Below the pieces are notes generated by a model. The model made no database searches, was not told the origin of the DNA, and was given only the letters and a program-made list of their open reading frames with translations. A stretch of 64,000 nucleotides of DNA from Streptomyces globisporus. GTDB taxonomy: Bacteria; Actinomycetota; Actinomycetes; Streptomycetales; Streptomycetaceae. Positions 50,192 through 59,799 of this stretch are shown here, in pieces (positions within the stretch are counted from its first letter, which is position 1; every line of letters starts with the position of its first letter). A program made the position numbers and the translations under genes. The stretch covers positions 1 through 64,000 of the forward strand of contig NZ_QWFA01000005.1 of NCBI RefSeq assembly GCF_003501885.1, given 5' to 3'.

Positions 50192-51829
50192 TCAGACTTC
50201 CTTGATCCGGCCGTCCGCCACTTCGACGCGGCGCGTGGTGCGGACCGCCTCCAGCATCCGGCGGTCGTGCGTGACCAGCAGCAGGGTGCCCGTGTACGTC
50301 TCCAAGGCCGCCTCCAACTGCTCGATGGCGGGCAGGTCCAGGTGGTTCGTCGGCTCGTCGAGCACCAGGAGGTTCACGCCCCGACCCTGGAGCAGGGCGA
50401 GGGCGGCGCGGGTGCGCTCTCCGGGGGACAGGCTGGTGGCCGGGCGCATCACATGGTCGGCACGCAGGCCGAACTTGGCGAGCAGGGTGCGGACTTCGGC
50501 CGGTTCCGTGTCGGGTACGGCCGCGCAGAACGCGTCCAGCAGCGACTGCGCCCCGAGGAACAGCTTGCGAGCCTGGTCCACCTCGCCGACCACGACCCCC
50601 GAACCGAGCGTGGCGTTCCCGGAGTCCAGTGGCAGCCGCTCCAACAGGGCGGCCAGCAGCGTGGACTTGCCCGCGCCGTTCGCGCCGGTGATGGCGACCC
50701 GGTCCGCCCAGTCGATCTGGAGCGAGGCGGGGCCGAAGGTGAAGTCGCCGCGCACGACACGGGCTTCTCGCAGGGTGGCGACGACGGATCCGGAGCGCGG
50801 GGCGGAGGCGATCTCCATCCGCAGCTCCCACTCCTTGCGGGGCTCCTCGACCACGTCGAGGCGTTCGATCATGCGCTGGGTCTGGCGGGCCTTCGCGGCC
50901 TGCTTCTCGCTGGCCTCGCTGCGGGCGTTGCGGCCGAGCTTGTCGCCGTCGGTTGCCTTGCGGCGGGCGTTCTTGACACCCTTGTCCATCCAGGAGCGCT
51001 GCATGTGGCCGCGGGCTTCGAGGGAGGTCTTCTTGTCGGCGTACTCCTCGTAGTCCTCGCGGGCGTGCCGGCGGGCGGTCTCGCGCTCCTCCAGGTAGGC
51101 CGCGTAGCCCCCGCCGTACAGGTTGATCTGCTGCTGGGCGAGGTCCAGCTCCAGCACCTTGGTGACCGTGCGCATCAGGAACTCGCGGTCGTGGCTGATG
51201 ACGACGGTGCCCGCGCGCAGGCCGGACACGAAGCGCTCCAGACGCTCCAGGCCGTCCAGGTCGAGGTCGTTGGTGGGCTCGTCGAGCAGGAACACGTCGT
51301 AGCGGGAGAGCAGGAGCGACGCGAGTCCGGCGCGGGCCGCCTGTCCGCCGGAGAGCGCGGTCATGGGCCGGTCGAGGCCCACGGTCAGACCCAGCTCGGC
51401 GGCGACCTGCTCGGCCCGCTCCTCCAGGTCCGCGCCGCCGAGGGCGAGCCAGCGCTCCAGGGCGTCGGAGTACGCGTCGTCCGCGCCCGGGGCTCCCGCG
51501 ACCAGGGCCTCGGTCGCCTCGTCCATGGTGCGCTGGGCGTCGGCGACGCCGGTGCGGCGGGCCAGGAAGGCGGCCACGGTCTCGCCGTCGCGACGCTCGG
51601 GCTCCTGCGGGAGGTGGCCGACGGTCGCGGTGGGCGGGGAGAGCCGCAGCTCCCCCTCCTCCGGCCGGTCGAGCCCGGCGAGCAGACGGAGCAGGGAGGA
51701 CTTGCCCGCCCCGTTGACTCCGACGAGACCGATCACGTCACCGGGGGCGACGACGAGGTCGAGCCCGGCGAAGAGCGTGCGGTCGCCGTGTCCGGCGGCG
51801 AGGTCCTTGGCGACGAGGGTGGCAGTCAT
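50192..51829 (-). CDS. ABC-F family ATPase
   Basis: A 545-residue soluble protein with two ABC cassettes and no membrane segments. Walker A GLVGVNGAGKSSLL and AITGANGAGKSTLL; signatures ALSGGQAARAGLA and SLSPGERTRAALA; Walker B FLLDEPTNDLD and LVLDEPTNHLD. The charged inter-domain linker (REDYEEYADKKTSLEARGHM ...) is the ABC-F hallmark. These proteins act on the ribosome E site in antibiotic protection or translation control. Start is ATG at 51829. No biosynthetic cluster nearby suggests a specific drug. Confidence 0.93.
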   Translation of the reverse strand: MTATLVAKDLAAGHGDRTLFAGLDLVVAPGDVIGLVGVNGAGKSSLLRLLAGLDRPEEGELRLSPPTATVGHLPQEPERRDGETVAAFLARRTGVADAQRTMDEATEALVAGAPGADDAYSDALERWLALGGADLEERAEQVAAELGLTVGLDRPMTALSGGQAARAGLASLLLSRYDVFLLDEPTNDLDLDGLERLERFVSGLRAGTVVISHDREFLMRTVTKVLELDLAQQQINLYGGGYAAYLEERETARRHAREDYEEYADKKTSLEARGHMQRSWMDKGVKNARRKATDGDKLGRNARSEASEKQAAKARQTQRMIERLDVVEEPRKEWELRMEIASAPRSGSVVATLREARVVRGDFTFGPASLQIDWADRVAITGANGAGKSTLLAALLERLPLDSGNATLGSGVVVGEVDQARKLFLGAQSLLDAFCAAVPDTEPAEVRTLLAKFGLRADHVMRPATSLSPGERTRAALALLQGRGVNLLVLDEPTNHLDLPAIEQLEAALETYTGTLLLVTHDRRMLEAVRTTRRVEVADGRIKEV

Positions 51830-51935
51830 CAGGGTGCCGATCCTAGTCGCCGGTGCGCGATGCCCTTGCCGGGCGATGGCACAGGCCCGGCGGGGCGCTG
51901 GGGAGCGCGTGCCGCCGGGCCTCAGAGCAAGCCGG

Positions 51936-53132
51936 TCAGCTGAAGCCGTCGAGCGTGATCAGCGCCTCCTGGGGGTTGCCGTCGTGGACGAGCGACTCGT
52001 GGGCGCCCACGTCGTCGAAGGCGAAGCCGTACGCCTTGCCGTCGACCATCTGCGCGTGGACGAGGCGGGAGTAGTGGTTGGTCACGGCGTCCTTGTAGAA
52101 GTTGGCCGCGTTGTTGTCGGGGTGGTTCGTACCGTTCAGCAGGGTGGAGCGGTTGAAGCCCGCGCACAGGGTGCGGGAGATCGGTCCGCGCACCAGGTCG
52201 TTGGGCGCGTCCAGGTGCTTGTAGCAGCCGAAGACGCTGTCGGAGTCCGGCTTCTGGAACGAGGTCACGACGGCGCCCGAGCCGTTGGTGAAGTTCATGA
52301 CGTTGCCGGAGACCCGGCCGTAGAACTTGGTGTTCGGCTCGTGCGCGAACGGCGTCACCGTCAGCACGGAGCCGCTGTAGCGGCTCCAGACCCGGTTGAT
52401 GTAGTCGTTCATGATCCCGGACGGCAGACTGCCGTTCCCGACGCCGTGCCCCGGGGACAGGGCGCGCAGCACCGTTCCGTCGGACCGGGTCTGGATGAGG
52501 CCGGACCAGCCGCCGGACTGGTTCCTGAGGTTGTTGAACACCGCGTTGTAGCCGCCCGGCTTGAGCTTGCCGGTGCTCTTGACGGCCCCGCCCGGCGCTT
52601 TGACGCCGACGGAGTAGGGGGCGGAGAACATGTCGACCTGGGTGCTGTTGATCCACAGACCCGCGTCGTTGAGCGTGTACTCGGTCCAGTTGAACAGGAT
52701 GTTCCTGTTCGGGTCGCTCGGGTTCTGCACGGCGGGCTGCACGAGGCCGCCGGTGGTGACCTTGAAGACGAGCTTCTGACCGTACGAGAAGTAGACGCGG
52801 CCGGAGAACTTCGGCATCCGGATCGTCACCGACTGCCCGTTCCGCGGTCCGGCGATCGACGCGTCGGGGGCCGGGGTGGGCGGGTTGCCTCCGGCCGGCC
52901 AGGGGCGGAAGGTGCCGTTCGCGTCCGCCCAGCCCTGGCGGCCGGTGGAGAGCTCCGTTCCGAGGTTGTAGACGTAGATCTGGTCGGCGCGTCCCGAGTC
53001 GTTCTTGATGGTCAGCGGGATGGTGGCGGGCACCGCCGCCTCGGCCGGCACCTGGCCGACGCCGGTGGTCAGCCCTAGGGCGAGGGCCAGGGCGGCGGTC
53101 AGCGCGCCGAGACTTCTCCGTAAAGCGGGCAT
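51936..53132 (-). CDS. Secreted GH64-type beta-1,3-glucanase
   Basis: A 398-residue protein with a signal peptide (LRRSLGALTAALALALGLTT, cut near AEAAVPA). The body matches glycoside hydrolase family 64 laminaripentaose-producing beta-1,3-glucanases (PLTIKNDSGRADQIYVYNLG, GRVYFSYGQKLVFKV, then NRNILFNWTEYTLNDAGLWI with its NSTQVDMFSAPYSV, and FDDVGAHESLVHDGNPQEA). It would attack fungal cell-wall or laminarin glucan. Start is ATG at 53132 behind GAGGAG. A LacI-type operator lies 60 bases upstream, so expression is probably sugar-regulated. Confidence 0.9.
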   Translation of the reverse strand: MPALRRSLGALTAALALALGLTTGVGQVPAEAAVPATIPLTIKNDSGRADQIYVYNLGTELSTGRQGWADANGTFRPWPAGGNPPTPAPDASIAGPRNGQSVTIRMPKFSGRVYFSYGQKLVFKVTTGGLVQPAVQNPSDPNRNILFNWTEYTLNDAGLWINSTQVDMFSAPYSVGVKAPGGAVKSTGKLKPGGYNAVFNNLRNQSGGWSGLIQTRSDGTVLRALSPGHGVGNGSLPSGIMNDYINRVWSRYSGSVLTVTPFAHEPNTKFYGRVSGNVMNFTNGSGAVVTSFQKPDSDSVFGCYKHLDAPNDLVRGPISRTLCAGFNRSTLLNGTNHPDNNAANFYKDAVTNHYSRLVHAQMVDGKAYGFAFDDVGAHESLVHDGNPQEALITLDGFS

Positions 53133-53192
53133 GCTCGTTCTCCTCATCGGGCGGATGCGTGGATGGAGCGCGGGGGGCACATCACCTGAGCG

Positions 53193-53206
53193 TGAGAGCG
53201 CTCTCA
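53193..53206. promoter_or_regulatory. LacI-family-type operator upstream of glucanase gene
   Basis: A perfect 14-bp palindrome TGAGAGCGCTCTCA (53193-53206), 61 bp ahead of the glucanase start. This is the same form as the CebR/LacI-family boxes (TGGGAGCGCTCCCA) that repress glycosidase genes in streptomycetes. No LacI regulator gene is in the window, so control would be in trans. Confidence 0.8.
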
Positions 53207-53408
53207 GAATCCTGCCGGGGGCGACCGCTGTCAACGCGCCTGTCTCAACTTGTTGAACCTGCGGGGCGCTGCGCCTGCGCCGCGCGGGCTGCCCCTCGCC
53301 CTCGTGGTCCGGGGATTCCGGTTGCCCTGGCCCAGGGATTCCGCTTTCGGTTAGCGTCCGGGCAGCGGCGGGCCGGAGCCGAGGGAATCCGAGGGAAGGG
53401 GAAGGACC

Positions 53409-54335
53409 GTGGTGGCGGATGTGATCGTGGTGGGCGGCGGGGTCGTCGGGCTCACCACCGCCGTGACGCTGGCGAAGCGCGGGCTGCGGGTGCGGGTCTG
53501 GTCGCGCGATCCGGCCGGGGCCACCACGTCTGCGGTGGCGGGAGCCCTGTGGTGGCCGTACCGGATCGAGCCGGCCGAGCGGGTGGGCGACTGGTCGCTG
53601 GAGACGCTGGCGGTGTACGAGGAGCTGGCCGGCGACCCGGAGGAGACCGGCGTACGGCGGGTGGTGGGGCTGCACGGCGGGGAGCGGTTCGCGGCGCTGG
53701 GCGACTGGGCGGCGGGGCTGAAGGACGCCGTGGAGGTGCCCGAAGGACTGCGGGTGACGCTGCCGCTGCTGGACATGCCGGTCCATCTGGGCTGGCTGGA
53801 GCGGCGGCTCGTGGCGGCGGGCGGTGCGGTGGAGCGACGGGCCGTGACGGGGTTCGGCGAGGCGGCGGCGGTGAGTCCGGTGGTGGTGAACTGCACGGGG
53901 CTCGGGGCGCGCGAGCTGGTGCCCGACGCCGGGGTGCGGCCGGTGCGGGGGCAGCTGGTCGCGGTGGAGAACCCGGGCGTCGAGGAGTGGTACACGGAGG
54001 CGGACCCGGCGTCGGCCGCGACGACGTACTTCTTCCCGCAGCCGGGACGGCTGGTGCTGGGCGGTACGGCGGAGGCGGACGACCCGCGTACGGAGCCCGA
54101 CCCGGACACGGCACGGGAGATCGTGGCGCGGTGCGCGCGCGTCCGCCCGGAGATCGCGGATGCCCGGGTGCTCGGCCACCGGGTGGGGCTGCGCCCGGCG
54201 CGGGACGCGGGGGTCCGGATCGAGGCGGAGCCCCTGCCGGGCGGCGGCCTGCTGGTGCACAACTACGGACACGGCGGCGCGGGCGTGACGGTGGCGTGGG
54301 GCTGCGCACGCGCGGCGGCGGCGCTGGTGGGGTAA
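53409..54335 (+). CDS. D-amino acid oxidase family FAD enzyme
   Basis: A 308-residue flavoprotein: N-terminal VIVVGGGVVGLTTAVTLAKR, ATTSAVAGALWWPYRIEP, CTGLGARELVPDAGVRPVRG, and the C-terminal signature RVGLRPARDAGVRIE with HNYGHGGAGVTVAWGCA. The Arg of the carboxylate site and the Gly-His-Gly-Gly signature match D-amino acid oxidase, which oxidises D-amino acids to oxo acids with H2O2. Start is GTG at 53409 behind GGAAGG. Confidence 0.92.
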   Translation: MVADVIVVGGGVVGLTTAVTLAKRGLRVRVWSRDPAGATTSAVAGALWWPYRIEPAERVGDWSLETLAVYEELAGDPEETGVRRVVGLHGGERFAALGDWAAGLKDAVEVPEGLRVTLPLLDMPVHLGWLERRLVAAGGAVERRAVTGFGEAAAVSPVVVNCTGLGARELVPDAGVRPVRGQLVAVENPGVEEWYTEADPASAATTYFFPQPGRLVLGGTAEADDPRTEPDPDTAREIVARCARVRPEIADARVLGHRVGLRPARDAGVRIEAEPLPGGGLLVHNYGHGGAGVTVAWGCARAAAALVG

Positions 54336-54506
54336 GGGGGCACAGGCACGCCCCTGGGGCCCGCGTCGCAGGGGCCACCCGTCGGGTTGCGGACACGGCC
54401 GGCCCTCCAGCCCGGACACGGCCGGACGTTGCCCGGGGGAGGGTCGGACACGGGCCCGCCCACCGGTGCACCGCCCCGGTCGGTGCACGGCCCCCGGCCG
54501 CCCGGC

Positions 54507-54535
54507 CGGGCTCGGCGCGCACACGCCGGAGCCCG
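54507..54535. terminator. Possible hairpin between convergent oxidase and BCCT genes
   Basis: An imperfect ~11-bp stem (CGGGCTCGGCG with CGCCGGAGCCCG, one bulge) within the ~290-base gap between the convergent D-amino acid oxidase and BCCT transporter genes. The rest of that gap is GC-rich with short repeats of CCGGACACGGCCGG and no supported gene. Confidence 0.4.
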
Positions 54536-54626
54536 CGACCGGCGTGCGGTCGCGGGGTCCGGGCGGCTGTACGTCACGCGGTCACGCTGCTCAGCGCCGC
54601 GCGGCCGGCGGTCAGCCGGAGGGCCG

Positions 54627-56414
54627 CTACTCCGTCGGGTCCGAGGGCCTCTTCTCCGTCGAGACCGACGTGGTCGTCGAACCCGATCCGCCGGACTCGT
54701 GCATGTGGCGCTCGTCAGTGACCGGCGTGGTCCCGGGGCCGATCCGGATCTCGAAGTCGCCGTCGTACTTGGCGTGGCCCTCGATCACCGCGGACTCGAC
54801 CGCTTCCACGCCGAACTCCTGGCGGACGATCTGCGGGTCCTTGCGCAGGTCCCGCATCAGGGCCACGCACATGCCGATCATCACGATGGTGAAGGGCGCC
54901 GCCACCAGGATGGTGAGGTTCTGGAGCCCTTGGAGGGCGTTCTCCTTGCCCTCGCCGATGAGCAGCATGATCGCGGCCACGGCGCCCGTCACGACACCCC
55001 AGAAGATGACGACCCACTTGCCGGGTTCGAGGACGCCCTTCTGCGAGAGGGTGCCCATGACGATCGAGGCGGCGTCGGCTCCGGAGACGAAGAAGATGCC
55101 GACCAGGATCATCACGAGGATGCAGGTGACCGTGGCGATCGGGAACTCCTGGAGGACGCCGAACAGCTGCGCCTCGGGGGTGTCCGCGCCCTGGAGCTTG
55201 CCGGCCTCGTCCAGCTTCATGGCCGAGCCGCCGAAGACGGCGAACCAGATCAGGCTGACGGTGCTGGGCACCAGGATGACGCCGCCGACGAACTGACGGA
55301 TCGTACGGCCGCGGCTGATGCGGGCGATGAACATGCCGACGAAGGGCGTCCAGGAGATCCACCAGGCCCAGTAGAAGACCGTCCAGCTGCCGAGCCAGTC
55401 CGCGACGCCCTTGCCGCTGGACGCCTCGGTGCGCCCGACGAGCTGTCCGAGGTCACTGAGGTAGGCGCCGAGGGAGGTGGGCAGCAGGTCGAGCACGATG
55501 ATCGTGGGGCCGGCGATGAAGACGAAGACCACCAGGACCAGGGCCAGCACCATGTTGGTGTTGGACAGCCACTGGATGCCCTTCTCGACACCGGAGACGG
55601 CCGAGAGGACGAAGCAGACGGTCAGCACGGCGATGATGGCGACCAGCAGGCCGGTGCCGGTCTTCTCCATCCAGTTCAGTTCCTCGAAACCGCTGCCGAT
55701 CTGGAGCGCGCCGAGGCCCAGCGAGGCGGCCGAGCCGAACAGGGTGGCGAAGATGGCCAGGATGTCGATGAAGCGGCCGAAGCCGCCGTAGGCGTGCCGC
55801 TTGCCGATCAGCGGCTCGAAGACCGCGCTGATCGTCTGCCGCCTGCGCATCCGGTACGCGCTGTAGGCGATGGCGAGGCCGACCACCGCGTAGATCGCCC
55901 AGGGGTGCAGCGTCCAGTGGAAGAGGGTCGTGGCCATCGCCGTCCCCATGGCGTCGGCCGCGTCCGCCGGGTCGGTGCCGGGCGGCGGGGTACGGAAGTG
56001 GGCGAGCGGTTCGCTCACGCCGTAGAACATCAGCCCGATGCCCATACCGGCACTGAACATCATGGCGACCCAGGAGACGGTCCGGAACTCCGGCTCCTCG
56101 CCCTCCTGGCCGAGGCAGATCTTTCCGTACCGGCTGACGGCCAGCCACAGCGCGAAGACGACGAAACCGGAGGCGGCCAGCATGAAGGCCCAGCCGCCGT
56201 TGTGGATCAGTCCTTCGAGCAGCGTGCTGGAAACGCTCTCCAGGGAATCGGTCGCGGTCGCCCCCCACACGACGAAGGCGAGGGTGAGGACCGCCGTGAC
56301 ACCGAACACCACTCGGTCGGTGGTGGGAGTCCTGGTACTGACCGGTTCGGGGGGAAGGTCCGCCGTGACCGCCAGCCCCTCCCGCCCCTCCGCTGTCTGG
56401 TCGTCCTGGGACAC
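54627..56414 (-). CDS. BCCT-family betaine/choline/carnitine transporter
   Basis: A 595-residue protein with about 12 transmembrane helices. The BCCT motif region MMFSAGMGIGLMFYGVSEPL, the helix 8 segment with WTVFYWAWWISWTPFVGMFI, and ARISRGRTIRQFVGGVILVP are typical. It imports compatible solutes such as glycine betaine, driven by Na+ or H+. The hydrophilic C-terminal tail of ~90 residues could sense osmotic stress. I prefer GTG at 56414 (VSQDDQTAEG), eight bases after AAAGG, over the GTG three codons upstream. Confidence 0.95.
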   Translation of the reverse strand: MSQDDQTAEGREGLAVTADLPPEPVSTRTPTTDRVVFGVTAVLTLAFVVWGATATDSLESVSSTLLEGLIHNGGWAFMLAASGFVVFALWLAVSRYGKICLGQEGEEPEFRTVSWVAMMFSAGMGIGLMFYGVSEPLAHFRTPPPGTDPADAADAMGTAMATTLFHWTLHPWAIYAVVGLAIAYSAYRMRRRQTISAVFEPLIGKRHAYGGFGRFIDILAIFATLFGSAASLGLGALQIGSGFEELNWMEKTGTGLLVAIIAVLTVCFVLSAVSGVEKGIQWLSNTNMVLALVLVVFVFIAGPTIIVLDLLPTSLGAYLSDLGQLVGRTEASSGKGVADWLGSWTVFYWAWWISWTPFVGMFIARISRGRTIRQFVGGVILVPSTVSLIWFAVFGGSAMKLDEAGKLQGADTPEAQLFGVLQEFPIATVTCILVMILVGIFFVSGADAASIVMGTLSQKGVLEPGKWVVIFWGVVTGAVAAIMLLIGEGKENALQGLQNLTILVAAPFTIVMIGMCVALMRDLRKDPQIVRQEFGVEAVESAVIEGHAKYDGDFEIRIGPGTTPVTDERHMHESGGSGSTTTSVSTEKRPSDPTE

Positions 56415-56487
56415 AAATGGCACCTTTCACCGAGTCTGAAAAACGCTCTCCGTAGGCAGTACCACACCTGCCCCGGATCTCGAAGGA

Positions 56488-57873
56488 TCAACAAGCGGTT
56501 CCGGCTTGACCGTTTGTGAGGTGATATGTCGCTCGCTGATCGAGGAGCAGGGGAATCAGGCTCCGAGCCGACTGTCGCAACGGCACGAATGCGCCATCTC
56601 GCTCCGGCCGGGCCCGGACCCCGTGCAGGGCCAGCTCGTCCTTCACCGCCGTGTACTGGGCGGCGTCCAGCCGGTAGCCGCACGGCGGGTCGACCAGGAC
56701 CTCGGGCGGTTCGGCCGGGTCGTTGTCGGCGCCGCCCAGATAGACGGGCCCCTGGTCGGCGAGACCGGCCAGCCGGGAGAGGGCGGTGGCCGTCCGGAGC
56801 CGGGCGCGCTGCTCGTCGGTGAAGTCGAAGAGGCCGCCGAGCGCGGTCTTCTGGGAGTCGACCCTGCGCCGGTGGTTGAGCGCCGGGTCGGCCTTCTCGG
56901 CATCGCTCAGCGCGTCGACCCGGGACTCGATGAGCAGGCCGACGGCGTGCTTGAGCCCGGAGGTGTTGCGCAGGATGCGTTCCTGGCCGTCCCCGGCGAC
57001 CTGCTTGATCGGCTCCCCGGTGGCCGGGTCGGTCCAGATGCCGTAGTGACCGCTGCTGTAGCCGTCCGCCGTCGCGGCGGGGCGGACGTAGCGCTCGGAG
57101 AGGGTGCGTGAGGCGTCGTGGACCCCGTCGTGGACGTTCAGGTTCCGCGGCCACAGGGTGAACAGGTCCTTGTCGTAGTACGGCGGGGTCGCACCGTACT
57201 CGTGCAAGTCGTAGATCACCTCCGGCCGTTCGTCCCGGACCACGGCGGCGATCGTCCGCGCCTCGGCGGTCTCCAGGGCGATGTGGTCGCGGTTGATGTC
57301 GACGCCGTCGGCGTTGCCGCGGGTGTCGGCGGCGCGGCCGTCGGGGTTGGCCGTGGGCAGCACCAGCAGGGTCGTACGGGCCAGGAACGCGCGGGTCGCC
57401 CGGTCCTCGGCGAACGCCAGGTCGCGGATGGTGGTCAGACAGGCCTCGCGCCCGGCGGGTTCGTCCCCGTGCTGACTGCAGATCAGCAGGACAGCCGTGG
57501 CGCCGGGCCGCTCCTGGCCGACGCGTACGAGCCGCAGGGCGCGGCCCTGACCGGTCGTACCTACGCGGTCCACGGAGACCCGGTCGCTCTCCCGGTCCAC
57601 AGCGGCGAGGAAGTCCCGCTCCTCCGCCTCACCGGTCCAGCGGGCGCCCTCACTCGTCTCGAACCCGGTGCGGGGCGGGCGGTGCGCGGCCTCGGCGGGT
57701 GCGATGGCGAACGGCAGGGCGAGCGCGGCGAGCGTCGCCGCCACGGCCGTCCGGCGCATCGTCCGCGCCGCGCGGCGCGGGGCGGCGGGCTCCGGCCGGG
57801 CGGGTCCTGCGACCGGTGCGAGCCACGGATGCGGGCTGAGCAGGTGGAGTGCGCGAGCGACGCGACGGGTCAT
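56488..57873 (-). CDS. Secreted M14-family zinc carboxypeptidase
   Basis: A 461-residue protein with a long basic leader and signal peptide ([20 protein letters not shown]). The M14 zinc site is [18 protein letters not shown] (His-x2-Glu); the third ligand is in [14 protein letters not shown], the substrate Arg in [11 protein letters not shown], and the likely catalytic Glu in [11 protein letters not shown]. It should remove C-terminal residues or cleave wall peptides outside the cell. Start is ATG at 57873 behind GGAGG. It diverges from the M1 peptidase gene, so both may share regulation. Confidence 0.88.
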   Translation of the reverse strand: MTRRVARALHLLSPHPWLAPVAGPARPEPAAPRRAARTMRRTAVAATLAALALPFAIAPAEAAHRPPRTGFETSEGARWTGEAEERDFLAAVDRESDRVSVDRVGTTGQGRALRLVRVGQERPGATAVLLICSQHGDEPAGREACLTTIRDLAFAEDRATRAFLARTTLLVLPTANPDGRAADTRGNADGVDINRDHIALETAEARTIAAVVRDERPEVIYDLHEYGATPPYYDKDLFTLWPRNLNVHDGVHDASRTLSERYVRPAATADGYSSGHYGIWTDPATGEPIKQVAGDGQERILRNTSGLKHAVGLLIESRVDALSDAEKADPALNHRRRVDSQKTALGGLFDFTDEQRARLRTATALSRLAGLADQGPVYLGGADNDPAEPPEVLVDPPCGYRLDAAQYTAVKDELALHGVRARPERDGAFVPLRQSARSLIPLLLDQRATYHLTNGQAGTAC

Positions 57874-58135
57874 CAGCTGCTGCCTCCGGAACGGGTGGGG
57901 GCGGGCGCCGTGACGCCCGTCGGTCTGTCGGCGATGTGCGGACGTTACCCCGGTCAACTCCTGTGCAACAGGGGGCGATCACCCCATCCGTACGTCCCCA
58001 CGCACTGCCGCCCGTGACGACGGAATGGCGATCGTGTGACAGAAGCACCCGGAATGCCCCGCCCTGCCCCGACGGCTGCATAGCCTCGTGACGACCGGTC
58101 GGAAGATCATCCGTCCCGACTATGTGGAGCTTGCT
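57874..58135. other. Divergent promoter region of the two secreted peptidases
   Basis: This 262-base gap separates the start codons of the M14 and M1 peptidase genes. It must hold both promoters. I saw no clear paired -35/-10 set or strong dyad. Confidence 0.45.
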
Positions 58136-59686
58136 GTGCACCGCAGATTCATCGTCCCCAGCGCACTGGCGGCCACCCTTCTGCTGGCGATCCCGGCAGC
58201 GGCCGCACCGGGCACCGTGGGCGCCCCGGGTATCGGCGATCCCTACTACCCGGCCAGCGGAAACGGTGGCTACGACGTCTCCCACTACGACCTGCGGCTG
58301 AAGTACCGGCCCACGACCGACCTGCTGGAGGGCACGGCGACGATCCTCGCCACCACCACGCAGGAGCTGTCCCGCTTCAACCTCGACTTCGGTCTCGACG
58401 TCTCCGAGGTGCGGGTGAACGGCAGGAAGGCCCGCTTCGCCACGAGCGGCGACCACGAGCTGGAGGTCACCCCGGCGGAGCCCCTGGCGAAGGACAAGGC
58501 CGTCTCCGTCGTCGTCCGGTACGCCGGGAAGCCCTCGGAGCTGAAGATCAACGGCTGGACCGCCTGGGCGCGGACCCCGGACGGCGGTGTCGCCGCGCAG
58601 GAGCCGGAGTCGGCGGTGTGGTGGTACCCGAGCAACGACCACCCGCTGGACAAGGCCACCTACGACATCTCGGTCTCGGTGCCCGACGGCACCCAGGCGA
58701 TCAGCAACGGGGTGCTCCAGTCGCAGAGCTCGAAGCTCGGCTGGACGCGCTTCAACTGGCGCTCCGACAAGCCGCAGGCGACCTATCTGACGACGCTCGC
58801 CGTCGGCAAGTTCGACGTCACGACCGACAGGACCGCCGACGGTCTGCCGGTGCTGAACGCCTACAGCAAGGACCTCGGCGCCAACGCCGGCGCGGCCCGC
58901 GCGAGCATCGAGCGGACCACCGAGGTCGCCGAGTGGCTGACCGAGGTGTTCGGCCCGTACCCGTACAACGCGCTGGGCGGATACGTGCCCAACGTGACGA
59001 GCGGCTTCGCCCTGGAGACCCAGACCCGGCCCTTCTACAGCCCGAAGCAGTTCGCGAACGGCGCGAACGTCTCGGTCGTCGTCCACGAGATCGCGCACCA
59101 GTGGTACGGCAACAGCGTGTCGGTCGACGGCTGGAAGGACATCTGGGTCAACGAGGGCTTCGCCCGCTACAGCCAGTGGCTCTGGTCGGAGAAGGAGGGC
59201 GAGGGCACCGCGCAGGAACTGGCGGACCACACGTACGCCCAGCACCCGGCCGAGGACCCGTTCTGGAAGGTGAAGCCGGGCGATCCGGGCCCGGACAACC
59301 AGTTCGACATCGCCGTCTACGACCGGGGCGCGCTGGCGCTCCAGGCGTTGCGCAACGAGGTCGGCGACGACACGTTCTTCGCGCTGCTGAAGGGCTGGCC
59401 GGCCGAGCACGCGTACGGCAACGCGAGTGTGGGCGACTTCGTCCGGTACGCGGAGCAGGTCTCGGGCAAGCCGCTCGCGGCGCTGTTCGACACCTGGCTG
59501 TACCAGCCGTCGCGGCCGGCGGCCCCGGCCGCGGCCGATGCAGGTCTCGCCGAGGCGGCCCTGTCGGCACGGTCGGCGGCGCGGGTCGAGCGGCCCGCGT
59601 CCTGGAAGAAGATCGCGGCGACGAACACCGTGCACGACCACGGCGACAACACGGACCAGGGGCACGCGGGTCACCAGCACCGCTGA
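58136..59686 (+). CDS. Secreted M1-family metallopeptidase
   Basis: A 516-residue gluzincin with a signal peptide (VHRRFIVPSALAATLLLAIP, cut near AAAAPG). The zinc motif HEIAHQW (His317, Glu318, His321) is followed by WVNEGFARY with the third ligand Glu340. GFALETQTRP upstream serves as the aminopeptidase exopeptidase (GAMEN-like) segment, and YDRGALALQAL contains the typical Tyr. It trims N-terminal residues from peptides. The C-terminus carries a His/Asp-rich tail (HDHGDNTDQGHAGHQHR). The start is GTG at 58136 behind GGAG. Confidence 0.92.
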   Translation: MHRRFIVPSALAATLLLAIPAAAAPGTVGAPGIGDPYYPASGNGGYDVSHYDLRLKYRPTTDLLEGTATILATTTQELSRFNLDFGLDVSEVRVNGRKARFATSGDHELEVTPAEPLAKDKAVSVVVRYAGKPSELKINGWTAWARTPDGGVAAQEPESAVWWYPSNDHPLDKATYDISVSVPDGTQAISNGVLQSQSSKLGWTRFNWRSDKPQATYLTTLAVGKFDVTTDRTADGLPVLNAYSKDLGANAGAARASIERTTEVAEWLTEVFGPYPYNALGGYVPNVTSGFALETQTRPFYSPKQFANGANVSVVVHEIAHQWYGNSVSVDGWKDIWVNEGFARYSQWLWSEKEGEGTAQELADHTYAQHPAEDPFWKVKPGDPGPDNQFDIAVYDRGALALQALRNEVGDDTFFALLKGWPAEHAYGNASVGDFVRYAEQVSGKPLAALFDTWLYQPSRPAAPAAADAGLAEAALSARSAARVERPASWKKIAATNTVHDHGDNTDQGHAGHQHR

Positions 59687-59714
59687 CGGTCGTACGCCCA
59701 GGAGCCGAGTGATC

Positions 59715-59757
59715 GGGGCTGTCGGAGCGGCGGGAGTTCAGCCGCTCCGACGGCCCC
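59715..59757. terminator. Hairpin between convergent M1 peptidase and MpaB-like genes
   Basis: A 17-bp stem (59715-59731 with 59741-59757, one wobble pair) and nine-base loop, placed between the two convergent stops. It probably acts in both directions. Confidence 0.78.
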
Positions 59758-59799
59758 TCGGCCTCCCCGCACGGCCGTACGCCGGGGGCGGGCGTCCGC

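Noticed and set aside
53133-54524. Upstream extension of the glucanase frame to 862 codons
   Set aside because: The extension lies opposite the D-amino acid oxidase gene and upstream of the signal peptide, ribosome site and operator, so the real start is 53132.
54336-54626. Possible small gene between the oxidase and BCCT genes
   Set aside because: Frames are short or are extensions of shadows; composition is repeats of GC-rich words with no ribosome site.
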